This document shows positions 11,601-22,500 of a DNA stretch of 64,000 nucleotides, in pieces (the stretch's first letter is position 1; each line of letters opens with the position of its first letter). Below the pieces are notes generated by a model. The model saw only the letters and a list, made by a program, of their open reading frames with translations, ran no database searches and was not told the origin of the DNA. This DNA comes from Betaproteobacteria bacterium (lineage in GTDB: Bacteria > Pseudomonadota > Gammaproteobacteria > Burkholderiales > Burkholderiaceae_C). The position numbers were made by a program, and so were the translations under genes. Location: assembly GCA_009919175.1 (NCBI GenBank), contig RGCL01000003.1, forward strand, positions 31,132 through 95,131. Direction: 5' to 3'.

Positions 11601-13534
11601 CGGGCAAGACCCTCACCATCGGTGGCCTGACCTATACCGCTCCGGCGGGTGGCGCGACCGCTGCCACCATCGCGGCGACCTTTGCTGCGGGCAGCGGAGC
11701 CAACCTCACCGGCAGTCTCACTGGCTTTACGACCAGCACCGAGGCTGCCACGAACACCGTGGTTTTCACCAGCACCACGGCCACGGGCAACGTCACTAAT
11801 TTGGCCATTGGCGGCACAGCCAACAGCACGGTCATCCAATCCGCGACTGTCGGTCAGAGCCTCAAGGTGGTGACCGCCAATGGCACGTTGACCACTGCCG
11901 AATCCACCTCCATCACCTTTGTGGACCTGGATGCGGGCGAAACCGTCACCGTCGGTGGGGTGACTTACACCGCTCCCGTCGGGGGCGCCTCCGCCTCCAC
12001 CGTGGCATTGGCTTTTGCCAGTCTGGCCGATGGAGCTGGCAGTGTGGATGCCAACACATCCGGCACACTCAGTGGCTTCCAATCCGCTTCGGCATCCGGT
12101 GCAACCGTGGTCTTCACCAGCACCAGTTCAACCACCGATGTGACAGACCTGGCTGTGACGGCATCTGCAACTGTGCCGGTGACGCAACTCTCCAAGTCCG
12201 AGCAAAACGCGGTGGTGATCGAAGGCAGTTCCAATGACGGCTTGCGCCTGGTGGGTGGCTGGCAGCGTGTTGAATCGGGTGGGCAACCTGTGTTGCAAAC
12301 CATCAACGGAGAGACCTACGCCGTTTTTGAATCCAACAATTACACGCCTGCGGCCAGTGACAGCAACGCCAATCCCTCGGCTGTTCCTCTCAAGGTTTAT
12401 GTGCCTTACAGCACCACCAATGCCAACAAGACCATCACGCCAGGTTTGCTGGTGACCTCGGGTGAAAGTGGTGATGTGCAGTTGGGCACAGCAGGTGATG
12501 ATGAATACCGTGGCAATGGCGGCAACGACAGTTTTGATGCAGGCGCAGGCAATGACAGTCTGGACGCAGGCACGGGCAACGACACCATTGCAGCAGGCAC
12601 AGGCAACGACACCGTTTTGGGTGGCACAGGCAACGATGTCATTTATGGCGGCACACTGGCCTCCCCCGATGCTCAGGGCTCTGGCAATGATGTGATCGAT
12701 TCAGGCGAAGGCAACGACGTGGTCTATGCCGGTGACGGGGCCGACTCTGTGACGGCAGGCACCGGCGCTGACACCGTCTATGCCGGTGCGGGAGACGATA
12801 CCGTTGAATCCGGCGATGGCAACGATTCGGTCCTGGCCGGCGACGGCAATGATTCAGTGCTGGGTGGCTCGGGCGACGATACCGTGAGTTCGGGTGCAGG
12901 CAACGACAGCGTGGACGCAGGCATTGGCAATGATGTCATCCTCGCCGATGCCGGTAACGACACCTTGGACGGTGGCAACGGCATTGATTTGCTCGACTTC
13001 AGTGCCATCACCAGTGGCTTGACGCTTGACGCGGTGGCATGGTGGATGCCAGCGTCGATGGTGGCGCGGGCATTGACATCCTGGCCATTCAAAGCCCTGG
13101 CGTCACGGTTGATTTTGAGTCCATTCCCAACAATCGCATCACCGGCATCGAGGAAATCGATCTCACTGGCAACGGCGCACAAACCCTGTTGCTCTCGGCC
13201 AGCGATGTGTTTGATCTGTCTGACACTTCTGACATTCTCAAGATCCACGGTAGTGTCGGAGACGCAGTCTCATTGGCTGGCAACTGGATTGCAGCTGGCA
13301 CCCAGCCCGTCATCTACAACGGTGCTTCAGCCGTCCAATACAACAAGTACACCCTCTTTGATCCGGTCACCAACAGCACGGCCACGGTGCTGCTTGCACC
13401 GGATGTCAAGCTCTCGATTTCCTATGTGGGAACGACCGGCAACGACACACGCACCTTCAACCCGTCTGACTCCAGGGTGGACGGCAACGGGGGCGATGAC
13501 ACCTTGGTGTTTGATGCGACAGCCAGCAACCTGA
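2636..13534 (+). CDS. Giant RTX/FG-GAP surface protein, N-terminal piece (frameshifted near 13,035)
   Basis: First 3,632 codons of a giant calcium-binding repeat protein, predicted substrate of the type I exporter encoded just downstream. There is no signal peptide; the N-terminus ([17 protein letters not shown]) looks cytoplasmic, as expected for a type I substrate. Order: N-terminal domain with a FecR-like segment (about residues 130-262), Ala/Gln/Pro-rich stretch (about 310-720), Calx-beta-like segment (about 720-840), then from about residue 955 long runs of RTX nonapeptides (GGxGNDxL type) alternating with an 80-100-residue 'IDL...LTL...GxxGDxVxLxGxW' domain. A four-copy beta-module array lies at 10890-12185. 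The last roughly 165 codons (from about 13,033) are out of frame: they lose the Gly/Asp pattern and become Ser/Pro/Arg-rich. Real homology continues in the +1 frame at 13039. The genuine protein is therefore probably one 9,800-residue chain. The start at 2636 has only a weak ribosome-binding site. Adhesin or surface-layer roles are inferred. Confidence 0.9.
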   Translation: MKKFNPLSWLLPSKSEASVDALAQSVSLLQSWLDAGIQVVRSGGDALLIHPDGSVERVDDFFVSANELLNSELAHDLTLAWSQLLGQVDTQQPILLAQNTAPGATALDSGALAPSAPAPIDSVTNPVAATPIAKVSEVFGIVQVVRNGEVLVLSAGADIFLGDVVNTQANSRVKLEFNASKDAAVSGNSASIGDQSKVTVTGQLENKAPGVVEVTAINLKVDAGQVNVDRPSTQQVQVQVLTPSGRIEVPQVGVAVNVQAQTGQTAVNALAVPPATAPGAPGSTQATGATPAAIALITPDGRIQQIALTPTPQVLAAAPAAGNADAQAPAAGQAPVAGQAQAAGQAPAPAAAQAQAAGQAQAPAAAQGQAQAQVQAAGQAAVDAAAPVAGQAPAAAQAQAAAQAQAAGQALAPAAGQIQGQAQAQAQAQVQVQVQVQVQAAGQAAVDAAAPVAGQAPAAAQAQAAAQAQAAGQALAPAAGQIQGQAQAQVQAQVAGQAAAAPEVAGLVVPGVNAPVNAVPLAQANVPAANPVQVPQANLAAANPVQVPQANLAAANPVQAPQANLAAANPVQAPQVPVFNAQVPAPAALNPLAGPVISPIANPVVNAAAPAFAPVIPNPAVAVAPQVPAFQAAPAAVPTFTSPFASPSVAALAPFSGSGVTSSPISGIKAAAPFSSPVQAASNNQATQSVVNVPAPAPSVVKPAAPPPAPVVKAENNGIPPPVIPELSLAPGSVQFDGTSKIAVTINLSQPTRVAVEADLTLKALLSSGGEALLGENDFHVVIPAGQSSYTVTLNAPANFMTLVQNLGFTLDAELVSGTNTQGGTDAVTYAGASMFTTNPGVSGVSLVAPTNGEPLINLAQIQTLATDPGSNGPVALSPQDIVDLAGQGASVSIEGGAGEDVGLANDANNPGEQVWFRLPGSDAAGFDAYSNGSVTVQVKEGMNVGSLVAGSTSAETVRGGVGNDTFDGGAGVDTLNLTEVLTGANTWTPVTQGLSVNLGAGTLTDTTVGGLGNDVILNMENLVTGAGDDTLAGSVFSNVLDAGAGNDVIDAGAGSDTVLAGDGNDSVLASVGNDSLDGGNGTNTLQAIQTQLINGVVTDVTGNLNVDMAAGTLTDTSTGGLGADSFTNFSSLQTGAGQDTIAGSATSDVIDSGAGNDSMDGGAGDDTLSGGAGNDEVLGGAGADVIDGGVGSDVLDGGEGADSVSGGVGNDTLLAGAGNDTLVGGDGIDTVNAVQLALVNNDITDVTGNLQVDLSQANGTLTDTSQGGTGTDTLIGIENVTTGKGNDTLVGSAGSNVLDAGAGNDTIDAGAGDDTVLAGVGNDSILAGAGNDSVDAGVGNDVIDGGIGNDTLLAGDGNDSIQAGAGNDSLVGGSGVDTLVAKVTQTVNNVTTDITGNLVINMASGTLTDTTVGGLGTDSFSQIENLQTGAGNDSIVGSAVANVIDAGNGNNTLDGGGGADTLTGGTGSDVFVYDAADSVVGGAGTGVDTLRMAGPSIDMTTASGSFTGIEVIDLSTDSGNNHLTLDLDNVRDMGGATNPVVKITGNPGDEVTPSGNWSRNAAQDVAGFQAYTNGSATLLLDNDILVVGESVTADPNASAATLLQGHGLNDTITSGALADTLEGGAGNDTLLGGGGNDILVLDVFDAVVDGGSGFDTLSVRESAADLTAIAGSFSNVEAVDLRGFDSNTLTVDAAAVDAMATNNVLRINGEADDNLVLVGIWTAVGSPELSGGTAFQTYTSSNNGTPVTIEVDTRINLLQNQPGTVGADTLTGSGSANEFFSAGDGNDSISAGDGNDLLRGGLGDDTLVGGSGSDTADFGGNSTGVIVNLSNSPANANLMVNGTSTAVTVAGGTAQGDGTDTLSQIENASGGSGSDLIIGSSSNNQLTGGDGADTLKAGDGTDTVFGGSGPDSVLGEAGTDWIDGGIGDDTLVGGTGADTVLGGSGSDSVLGDAGTDSLEGGEGDDTLSGGADADSLLGGEGVDSLLGDAGTDLLDGGIGADILDGGADNDTLIYDAEDLSVSGGSGNDTLLVSRSPEVDLSTGPVFSGIETVSMAGSGANSLILTRAAFERTDANNQAVGLTSPVVIQGDDVDTLVLSGAWIKNSTPDANGLIEYTIAGTAPNTSFTVKVNPDVQVVKRISGDGQLDGTGAGDLVLAGTGDDSINAGGGDDSVIGSAGNDTILGGVGTDTLDYSAATAPMTINLGSGGAMGSASDSDNSTASGAQGSDVISGFENLIAGAGNDTVTGNEQWNSIVGGAGNDSISGGSGQDTLLGGTGNDVLDGGSDADTLVGGSGNDTLIGGAGIDLVDYSTVSGGLTISLANGTSTDSSGANGVGSDVLTGIENITSGSGNDAIAGSSEANIIIGGAGEDTISGGAGNDTLSGGVGNDTLDYSTNTSSQGVVVNLANNTASDGMGGTDALSSFESVSGGSGTDSITGDSGANLLEGNAGQDTIDGGAGDDILSGGVGGDSILGGAGNDVLLGGTDDDWLRGGTGNDNLVGGEGTKDTADFSDANASVTIQLSGGAGTASSSSTGTDTLSGIENLVGGSANDTLGGDTADNLIAGGGGADSIAAGAGSDTLRGGSGNNNDTLSGGDGIDLLDLQELTGPLVVNLGTRAVAGSLSGSAVTVTGGSSQGDGTDVLSGIENLLGSGSGDTLVGSSGANVIDGGSGADVIQAGMGSDQVVFDENDAKVQGGAGTNDKLVIGASESLVDLTLVQDATFSGFETIDLTAAGNQSVKLSEADVFALTRGSSEVSFPALAAGETFTLAGLTYIADTATTAAQLATAFAGLQSGATTGPGTSTGTYTGSFKGFTTSLAEGNVLTVSGATPLDAVGNLTQTSGTGHLVVTSQGAASPATTETTSITFVDMKEGETLSIAGLTYTAPAGGATGAQVAQAFQSHSNNYATSTAPLNGTLSGFASSAALGNTVIFTSATASTNVTDLPISGTSPTLTVPPVASGVGIVAINTPGTASTAENVAVTFTDLDAGKTLTIGGLTYTAPAGGATAATIAATFAAGSGANLTGSLTGFTTSTEAATNTVVFTSTTATGNVTNLAIGGTANSTVIQSATVGQSLKVVTANGTLTTAESTSITFVDLDAGETVTVGGVTYTAPVGGASASTVALAFASLADGAGSVDANTSGTLSGFQSASASGATVVFTSTSSTTDVTDLAVTASATVPVTQLSKSEQNAVVIEGSSNDGLRLVGGWQRVESGGQPVLQTINGETYAVFESNNYTPAASDSNANPSAVPLKVYVPYSTTNANKTITPGLLVTSGESGDVQLGTAGDDEYRGNGGNDSFDAGAGNDSLDAGTGNDTIAAGTGNDTVLGGTGNDVIYGGTLASPDAQGSGNDVIDSGEGNDVVYAGDGADSVTAGTGADTVYAGAGDDTVESGDGNDSVLAGDGNDSVLGGSGDDTVSSGAGNDSVDAGIGNDVILADAGNDTLDGGNGIDLLDFSAITSGLTLDAVAWWMPASMVARALTSWPFKALASRLILSPFPTIASPASRKSISLATAHKPCCSRPAMCLICLTLLTFSRSTVVSETQSHWLATGLQLAPSPSSTTVLQPSNTTSTPSLIRSPTARPRCCLHRMSSSRFPMWERPATTHAPSTRLTPGWTATGAMTPWCLMRQPAT
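3020..3425 (+). other. FecR-like segment in the giant protein's N-terminus
   Basis: Residues about 130-262 carry the pattern of a FecR-type beta domain: [14 protein letters not shown], then a GD motif ([19 protein letters not shown]), then a second half GQVNV...[19 protein letters not shown]. In known FecR domains these positions are similar (V.R.G...L..GD.I.T....V.L.F and TP......GT.F.V). N-terminal retention modules of LapA-type adhesins have a related start. Placement at the N-terminus suggests periplasmic plugging or cell-envelope retention of a type I secreted protein. This is a pattern call and needs a profile search. Confidence 0.5.
3761..4110 (+). repeat. 192-bp tandem duplication with GTTCAA hexamer tract
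   Basis: A unit starting GCTGCTGGCCAGGCTGCGG at 3761 recurs at 3953, a period of exactly 192 bp (64 codons), so the reading frame is preserved. The two copies are nearly identical at their starts and ends and diverge by silent or conservative changes in the middle. Immediately before the second copy lie five perfect GTTCAA units (3923-3952), read as Val-Gln repeats. Both are compatible with recent slippage or unequal recombination that alters stalk length. Confidence 0.85.
4202..4357 (+). repeat. Four tandem 39-bp units ([13 protein letters not shown])
   Basis: Four consecutive 39-bp units encode 13-residue repeats QAN(V/L)(P/A)AANPVQ(V/A)P. Copies differ by a few synonymous or conservative substitutions, the middle two being most alike. 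The period is a multiple of three, so copy-number change would lengthen or shorten the linker without breaking the frame. Confidence 0.9.
10890..12185 (+). repeat. Array of four ~100-residue beta-modules
   Basis: Four consecutive copies of a module whose consensus is (V/I)TFxDLxAG(E/Q)T(V/L)T(V/I)GG, then [20 protein letters not shown], a variable loop, [18 protein letters not shown] and TxxTNVTDLxIxG. Copies begin near 10897 (most divergent), 11206, 11560 and 11880. They sit inside an 'IDL' domain: the host domain's first half ends at VFALTRGS (about 10895) and resumes with [19 protein letters not shown] (about 12208). I do not recognise a named family with certainty; the pattern suggests an all-beta extracellular module. 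Confidence 0.8.
13031..13041 (+). other. Single-base frameshift breaking the giant gene
   Basis: Upstream frame reads ...[15 protein letters not shown]; downstream homology starts in the +1 frame as [15 protein letters not shown]. The span 2636-32037 is 29,402 bases, one short of a multiple of three. Adding one G to the GTGGC at 13034-13038 gives [16 protein letters not shown], which restores a continuous 9,800-residue protein with normal repeat spacing. The ATG at 13039 has no ribosome-binding site, so independent translation of the second piece is unlikely. Either a sequencing/assembly deletion or a genuine inactivating or switching mutation. Confidence 0.85.
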
Positions 13535-16500
13535 TTCTGGACATGTCAGACAGCAACAACCGGCCCATCGTTCAAAACATTGAAACCATTGATATCTCTG
13601 GTGGTGGCGGCAACTTCATGGCGTTTGATGCAGGCAGTGTGGCGGCTCTCTCGGGCTCGTCAGACGTGGTCACCATCGATGCGGCAGAAGAGCATGTGAT
13701 CGTGGTTTCCCCTGGCGGAGCCTCAGCCACCGAAACCGTCACCGTGACCTTTGCCGACATGGCCGCAGGTCAGACCCTGGTTCTGGGCAACGTCACCTAT
13801 ACCGCTCCCGCTGGCGGCGCCAGCGCAGCCACGGTGGCTGCGGCTTTTGCGTCCCAGTCTGTGGGCCTGTTCAGTGCAGGTGCACGCCAGGGCAATACGG
13901 TGGTGTTCACCAGCAACACCGCCAATTCGGATGTGACCAACCTCATTGTGGGCGGCACATCCAAGTCCGACCTGCGCACCGCAGACCCCAGCTCCACAGG
14001 ACTGGTGGTCGTGACGCGAGACGGCACGGCCACCAGCAGAGAAACCACCACCGTGACCTTCACTGACCTCACAGCTGGCCAGACGGTCACCTTGGCGGGC
14101 GTGACTTACACCGCACCAGCAGGTGGCGCAACGGCAGCCACTGTGGCTGCCGCCTTTGCCTCCATTGCAACTGGTACGGCCAGTGCTCAGGCCAATACCA
14201 GTGGCACCCTCACGGGCTTTGCCTCGGGTGCCGTCATCGGCAATTCAGTGGTCTTCACGAGTGCGACGGCCAACACCGATGTGACCGACTTGGCGGTGAG
14301 TGGCACTGCGCCCAACACCCTGATCATGAGTGACACTGTTTACATCGACAGCTCTTTGGTGCTGGCAAGCCCTGCCACCACGGTGGTTGGCGGTGTGACC
14401 TATGACGTCTACCAAAGTGCCACCGATCCCAATGTGCAATTGCGCGTTGACCAGGCGGCCGACGTCACCCAGGTGGTGGCCATCAGTGGCGATGGCAGTG
14501 CCAGCGCCGCATCAGGAACGCAGCTCATGCGGGGATCTGCCAGCAGCGACACCCTTGACGGGGGCGTTGGACCTGACATCCTCAAGGCAGGTGGGGGCAG
14601 TGACACGCTGGTTTTTGATGCCACCGATTTGCTGATAGACGGTGGCACGGGCGTGGACACCTTGCTGGCCGCAGGAAACATGGACTTGACCACGGTGGCC
14701 AATGACCGCATGCGCAACATCGAGGTCATTGACTTGGCTTCGGGCAATACGCCCTACGCCGTGACCATCAACGACACGGATGTGGCGGACCTCAATGCCG
14801 ATCGCACCATCCTCATCAAGGGTTCGTCTGACGACTCAGCCCGCATCGTTGGGGCTTGGGTGCAAGGCGGCACAGAAACCATCAACAATGTGAGCTACAC
14901 GCTCTACACCCTCAACAACGCCACGCTCAAGGTTCAATCCGGGGTGACGGTCAACTATGTGGGCACCGATGGACGCGATTTGCTGACCGCAGGTTCTGGC
15001 GCTCAAGTGCTCGATGGTGGCTTGGGCAGCGATGTGCTCGATGGTGGCGCAGGCGCAGACACCCTGGTGGGTGGCCGTGGTGAAGATGTCTTCATCTATG
15101 ACATCAACGACGCGAGTTACACCGGCGGCATAGCGGGTGGTTTGGACAACGAAACCGATACCGTGCGAGTCACTGGCACCGGTGTGACTGTTGATCTCAC
15201 CACAGGCCCCAATCCATCTCTCGATGGCATCGAAGTCTGGGACATCACCGGAACAGGCGACAACGTTTTGGTGGTTGGAGCCGATCAGGTGCGAGACATG
15301 TCTGACTCGACCAATACCCTGATCGTGGCTGGCAACGCTGGCGACGCCGCGCGCCTGGCTGGCTCTGGCTGGATGACGCGGGGCTCGGAACAAGTCCTGG
15401 GTGTCACCTACAACAAGTACACCAACTTCGCCAGTGATGGGACCCCTGTGACGGTCTTGCTGGCCTTGCAGGTCACCAAAGGCGATCAAATCATTGGCGA
15501 TGGCATTCAAACCTCGCTCACCGGTGGCACGGGCTCTGAAGATCTGCGCGGCTTCCCTGGCAACAACACTTTTGCCGAAACCCTGGACGGTGGGGCAGGG
15601 GCCGATGTGGTTGATGGCGGTGGTGGTGATGACACCTTGGTCTATGACATCAAGGACATTTCGCTCAAGGGTGGATCGGGCATCGATACCCTCAACATCA
15701 ATGCAGCGCCCAACCTGCTGGACCTCAGCGATGCGGGACGGCCTACAGAAGGCGCCTTGCATCCCACCCTGCAAAGCCTGGAAGTGCTCAACTTCAACAA
15801 CGCCAATGCCGATTTGGTGGTGATCAGCCCGGCGAGTCTGTATGCCATGGGCAATGACAGCAACACGGTGACGATCAACACCAGTGCGGGTGACCAGTTG
15901 TTCCTGGAAGGCAAGGCCAATTGGGGCTTGACGTCCAATGTGGGAGGCTACGACGAATACACCATCAGTTACACGCCCGACGGCGGCAGTCCCACCGTCT
16001 TGAAAGTCAGGGTGACGACGGGCGCCACGGTTCGCGATGTGTCATTGGGCACGACCAACGCCGACACCGTCAGCGGATCGAGCAACAGCGACGTGATCAA
16101 AACCGGGGCAGGCAACGATGTGGTGGCAGGCGGCGCCGGCGCTGATGTGATCGAAACAGGCGCTGGCAACGACACGGTGACCTACGACACCGCCGATTGG
16201 CACATCTTTGGTGGCACAGGCGATGACACCCTGGTGATCACCACCGGGTTGAGTGGCAACACACCCATCGCAGACCTCACCACCCGTGCTGGCACACAGG
16301 TCAAGGGTTTTGAAGTCATCGATTTGAGCACCGCAGGCGGTCAAGCGCTCAAGCTTGATGAAAACGCTGTGATGAACCTCTCCGATACCGGACGTGTGAC
16401 CATCAAGGGCACTTCTGCCGATGTGCTGCAACTCTATGGGGGTTGGGCTTATGTGGGCGTGGACTCGGATGCGTCGGGCTCAATTTACAAGGTCTTGCAA

Positions 16501-19500
16501 AAAGGCAATGCCTTTGTGACTGTTTCTGACGATATCCAGCTCAACATCACCAACGAACTGGGCGGCGCCATCAATGTGTATGGCCCTGGTTCAGACACTG
16601 TGACTGTGGCCACCGCCGAGGGCGCCATGACGGGCGATGGCGATGACATCATCACCGTCTCGAACATGAGCTTTGCCGCCATTGATGCAGGCCGTGGCAA
16701 CGACACCATCAAATTCAACTTCGCAGGGGATGTCAATACCTCCTTGCTGCCGCCCACAGGTCTGACCAACATTGAAGTCTTTGACCTCACAGCCAATGGC
16801 GGCGCCAACAAGCTGATCATCACGCCGGAAAAACTGGCGCTCATGACCGACGACGACAACCTTCTCGTGGTCAAGGGCACTGCCTCGGATTCCTTGCTCC
16901 TCTATGGCACCTGGACCTTGGGCGCCAATGTGACCTATAACGGTCAGACCTACGCACAGGTTGAAGGGGCCAATGGCGCCAAGATTTACTACTCGACGGC
17001 CATCACCAATGTGGTGATCGACAACCCGCCAACCCCACAGATGTCTACCTTCTCGGTGGCCTACAACGACGGCACCTACATGGTCAGCAAGGGCATTGAT
17101 GCCTATGCTGGCTGGAAAGTGGACAACGCGGGTGATGTCAACAAAGACGGGCTAGATGACTTGGTGGTCAATACCGCCGGATCTGCCTACTTGGTGTTTG
17201 GCTACGCAGAACTGGCAGGCCAGATTGATTTGACCAACATCGGATCCAAAGGCATCAAGATTTCCGGCGTCGATTCTGGTGACCTGGTCTACCTCAACAA
17301 CAACACCAGCGCCGACATCACCAACTACGATGCCCTGAGCAATCCCGGTTACCAACTCTCGAATGCCACCTATGAGTACGGCTTGACGGGCATTGGTGAC
17401 ATCAATGGCGATGGCTGGGATGACATGGCCGTGAACACGGCCAATAACCAGATCAAGGTCATTTTTGGCCGCAATAACTGGAGCGACATCAACCTCAACA
17501 CCTTCATGACCAGCAGCAGCAACGGTTTCAACATTGATGCCAGCTCTCTGGCTTCATCGCCGGTCAACTGGCTCGATGCATATGTGAAGCAATTCACCAT
17601 TCAAGGTGTGGGTGATGTCAACGGTGATGGCTATCAAGACTTTGCCATCGGCAACCCCTATGCAAACGGCAACGGCAGCAATGCCACGGGTAAGGTCAGT
17701 CTGGTGTTTGGCAGTGCGCAAGCCACCAACCTCAATCTGGCGGCCTTGGGCAATCGTGGGGTGAACTTCCTGTCGGATGCAACCAACGCCACCAACATTG
17801 GCTCAGACATCGCCAAGGTCGGCGACATCAATTCCGATGGCTTCGACGACTTTGCCATTGGCGGACCCTCTGTCAATGGCATCACCCTCAATGGGGTGAC
17901 CGACTACAGCGGTGCGAGCTTCATTGTTTTTGGCAAGGACGAAGGATGGGCTGCCAATACCACCGTGGTCTATCACAACAATGACCGCTTTGGTCCTGTT
18001 CTCACTGGCAGCTCACCCGGCGACAACGGTGTCAACTTCAATGGTGCAGCCAACCTGACACTGAGCTTCAATGAAACCGTGGTCAAAGCAGCCACTGCGC
18101 CCTCTCAGGCCTACATCCTGATCTATAAATCCAATGGTGCAGGCAATGCACCCACCCTGATTGAAAAATTTGATGTCTTCACTGGACTGGGTCTGAGTGG
18201 CGGCACCATGGACATCTCGGGATCGACGATCACGCTCAACCCCTACCGAAATTTGGCGGGATCGACCAACTACTACATCAACATTGATGGCAATGCCATC
18301 AAAGATTTGTCCGGCAACGCCTTTGCTGGCATCAACAACGATACGGGTCTGAACTTCACCACGGCAGCCGCTGGCGCTACCGATGCCACTGCACCGAGCT
18401 GGTCAGCCTGGAATCTGTACGCCTACCCCTACGATCCCGGCAATCGGGTGGACTACGGCACCGTGGATCCCAATACGGGGTATGAATACCAGAACTACAA
18501 CATTGCTTACAACAACAACTGGTATTCAACGGGTCGCTCTGACAATCTTTATCCGTCCACCGACCGTGCCGACTACACGGGCAACTTGTCGTCGCTGGTT
18601 GGTTTGATTCCTACTGCGCCCAATCAGCCGGGGACGTCCAACCTGAATTACGCAGTGGCGTTCCAGTTGAACATCAACCTCAACGACTATGTCAAGCCAT
18701 ACGGCCACATCAATCTGCAAGAGCTCACCATGTTCACCCGTGAGACTGCAACGGTTGAGTTCCAAGCCTTGGCTGCGAATGAAACGGTGATCCTCGCTGG
18801 CATGACATTCACCGCTGCAGGCGGTGGTGCAACGGCTGCTCAGGTGGCGGCTGCCTTTGCCAACCTGGCTGTGGGGGCCACTGGCAATGCCAACAACTAC
18901 ACGAGTGGAACGCTGGCTGGCTACAGTACCGGTGCGGCAACTGGCAACTCGGTGACTTTCACCAGCAATGCCTTGTTCGGTGGCAACATGTCGAACCTTG
19001 CCAACACGGGTACGGCAGCGGCCGACCATGCGCCCACCATCACGGTGGTGGACGGCACCAAGGCCTACACCACCCGCGAAAGCTTCGATTTGCAATCAGG
19101 CCGCAGTGATGAGGGTGGGGTGATCGCCAGTCAGTCCAATTCAGTCAACAGCTACAACGCCTTCAACCTGAAGCTGGGCACCACCTTCAAGGCCAGCACC
19201 GAATACCGCATCGTTCTGGACGAATTGCAGGATTCAGCGGGCAACCTGATGGGCAACCTCAACGCTCAAGGTGATTTGATTCCGCTCTCGCAAACTTTTG
19301 TCACCACGACCGACACGGTCAGCCCCGATCTGAAGTTGTGGAATTCACTGGGCAACAGCTACTCGCCCTTGAACCAGGGCGGCAACATTTACAACGGTTT
19401 GAGCAATGTATCGGTGGTCAACGATGTGAAATTGGTTTCTCCCGAAACCCTCATCTTGGGTGACTTGGGCTACATCGTGCTGCAAGTGCGCGGCAACACC

Positions 19501-22500
19501 AACAACAATGCTCAGGTGGTGGAACGCTTTGACGTCTCCACAGCTGTGGCGCAGGCTGACGGCTCCTACACCATTGCAGGTCAAAAATGGAACGGTACGA
19601 CCTGGGTGGCCAGCCAGGGTGTGTTCACCTTGGACAACCGCACACTGACGATCAACCCAGGAAATCCTCTGGGCTATGGCAACTCCTATGAGGTCTTGTT
19701 CCAAAGTGTCATCGACAACAACAACACCTCGCATGCTCCGTTGACCGACCTGACGGGCAACCCCGTCACTGGCATGAGCAACGTCAACTCCAGTGTTTAC
19801 TTCAGCACTTGGAGTGGGTTGGTGACAGTAGCTGGCGGCAACGCCGTTGACCATGTGTCCACCGTGGGTCTGAATGACAACCTGATCCTGACCTTCAGCG
19901 AAAACATGTCAGCCGGTGATGTCGGCACGACCCTCAAGCTCTACCTCAAGCAGGATGGGGCTGGCACCCTGGTGGAAACCTTCACCGTCAGTGCCAATGG
20001 GGTTTCTGGCAATTACGGGGGAAATGTCAGCTTCAATGGCAACCAGGTCATCCTCAATCCTGGTGTGGGTCTGGACAGGGCGGCCGATTACTACATTGCC
20101 CTGGATGCCAATTCCATCAAAGGCTCTGAAACTGGCACAGCCTTTAGCGCGTCCAACATGGGCAACATCTTGTCGCCCTTTTACTTCACCACTGAGGCCG
20201 CCGCACAAATTGATCCTGGATATCAATTGGCCAATGACCGGACCTATCAATCCACCGATTACGACAATGCCTGGAATCCCTACCTTGGCCAGATGGCTGG
20301 CCTGTCGGTGGAGGCCGTGGGCGACGTGGATGGCGACGGGATCATGGACTATCTGTTTGGCACGCCCAACTATGTGGCAGATCCCAGCATCCCAGATGAC
20401 CCCAATCTGGCTGGGACGGACCATGTGGCCAAAGGCCTGTTCTACCTGGTCTTTGGTCAAGCGGGGCAGTGGGTGGACCTGCTCACCCTGTCAGACCTCA
20501 AGGCGCAAGGCCGAGTTGTCAGTTTCTATGGCACGCAAATCAATCAGTTGGTGCGGGCCACAGAGTTGGGTGATCTCAACCACGATGGCTACGCCGACTT
20601 GCTCATCACCGCAGGCGGTCAAAACCCCGTCATTGGAGATAACACCGCCAGCGACACAGCTGACAGGGACAGTGGTGCGCTCTTTGTCATCTACGGCAAA
20701 GCCCGCAATCAGTGGGAAGCACAGTTGAGCGCTGACAACCTCGGCGACGATGGTCTGATCATCACGGGCGGTCTACCTCAGGACGAATATGGCTTTAGCG
20801 TGGCCACGGGCGACTTCAACAACGATGGTACGGTCGACATCCTCTCTGGCATGCCCACCAACCAGCGCGACGGTTACAACTCGGGTGAAGCCTTCTTGAT
20901 CAATGGCGGCGACTTTTCCGATTCGCTCATTCAAACCGGTACCACGGGCAACGACTTGCTCATTGGTGACTTCAACGCCAACCGATTGGCCGGCGGTCTG
21001 GGCAACGACACCATCCACAGCCTGGGTGGAGCGGACATCATCCGTGGGGGCGGCGGCAACGATGTGTTGTCCATCTCCAAGCTGGACTTCCTGCTCATCG
21101 ACGGTGGTACAGGCATCGATACCCTGCAACTCAAAGGCCACGACATCGATCTGGACATGACGGGCTTTGCGGGATCTAGCCTTCGCAGCTTTGAGGCCAT
21201 TGACCTCACGGGTGATGGCGCCAACCACATGACCATCAACTACCGCGAAGTGGTGTTGCTGCTGGAATTGCAGATGACCACCGCTTACGGCATCAACACT
21301 GAACTCACCATCAAGGGCTCCAACCAAAGCTCGCTGACCCTCGAAGGACCCTGGTCGGTGATGGAGCGCGTCACCGATGCCAACGGCACCTGGGTGCGAT
21401 ATGCCCTTGAAGGGGTTTATGTCAAGGTCCAATCCACTGTATCGGTGGAGATGATTGACTGGAGCATTCCTTTCCAAGGTGCCACCATCGATTTCGCCCA
21501 AAGCACCCCAGCAGTGAGTGTCAACCTCTCGAATGCCACCACATTGGGCGCCAATGGCACAGATACTTTGGCCGCTTCGTCGGCCACCGACACCACGGCC
21601 ACCGTCGATGCTCTGAGCAGCATTGAGGTCATCCAGAGTGGACGCGGCAATGACTGGATGGTGGGCAGCGCCTCAGCCGATGTGTTCATCACGGGTGCTG
21701 GTGCAGACACCATCAGCGCTGGCGATGGCAATGACCTCGTGCAAGCCGGCGATGGCGCCGACAGCGTGTATGGTGAGGATGGCGCTGATTCACTCTTGGG
21801 TGAATCGGGCAACGATAACTTGCAAGGCGGCACGGGCAACGACAGCCTCTTGGGTGGCCTGGGCGCAGACTTGCTTTACGGCGGCACTTCGGTGCTCACC
21901 GTGACGGGCAGCGGCAATGACTCTCTGGACGGCGGCACAGCGAACGACACACTGTACGGCCTCGACGGCGACGACACCCTATTGGGTGGGGACGGCAATG
22001 ACTCCTTGCTGGGCGGCGATGGGCAGGATGTGCTCATTGGTGGCTCAGGAGCCGATGTGCTCAAAGGTGAGGCGGGCGACGACATCTTGATTTACGACGC
22101 AGCCGACACCTCCATCGACGGTGGCGACGGTGCCGATGTGTTGCTGTGGCAGGATGAGGTGCGCTCACTCAGCAGCAATGCCGTGGTGTCCAACATCGAA
22201 GTGCTGGACCTTCGGGGCAATGGCGCCCAATGGCTGCGCCTGGATGCTGACACCTTGGACAACATGACCACGTCGGCCACCGGTGCTCTCACTGTTCATG
22301 GCGATGTGGGTGACACCCTGGTGCTGGCTGGCACACTGGTTTGGCAGTCCACACGCAACACCACCATCGACGGTGTGGCGTACCGCGCAGCTGAAATTTA
22401 TTCAGGCACCACTCTGAAAGCCTCCTTGCTGTTGAGCAACAACCTTGATGTGGTGGCCGAAGCAAGCAGCCCCACATCCACTGGCCAATATCTGGCTGGG

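Noticed and set aside
5500..13000. CRISPR-like periodic repeats
   Set aside because: The short periodicity is in-frame RTX coding (9-residue units, degenerate at DNA level) with no constant repeat/unique spacer structure and no cas genes.
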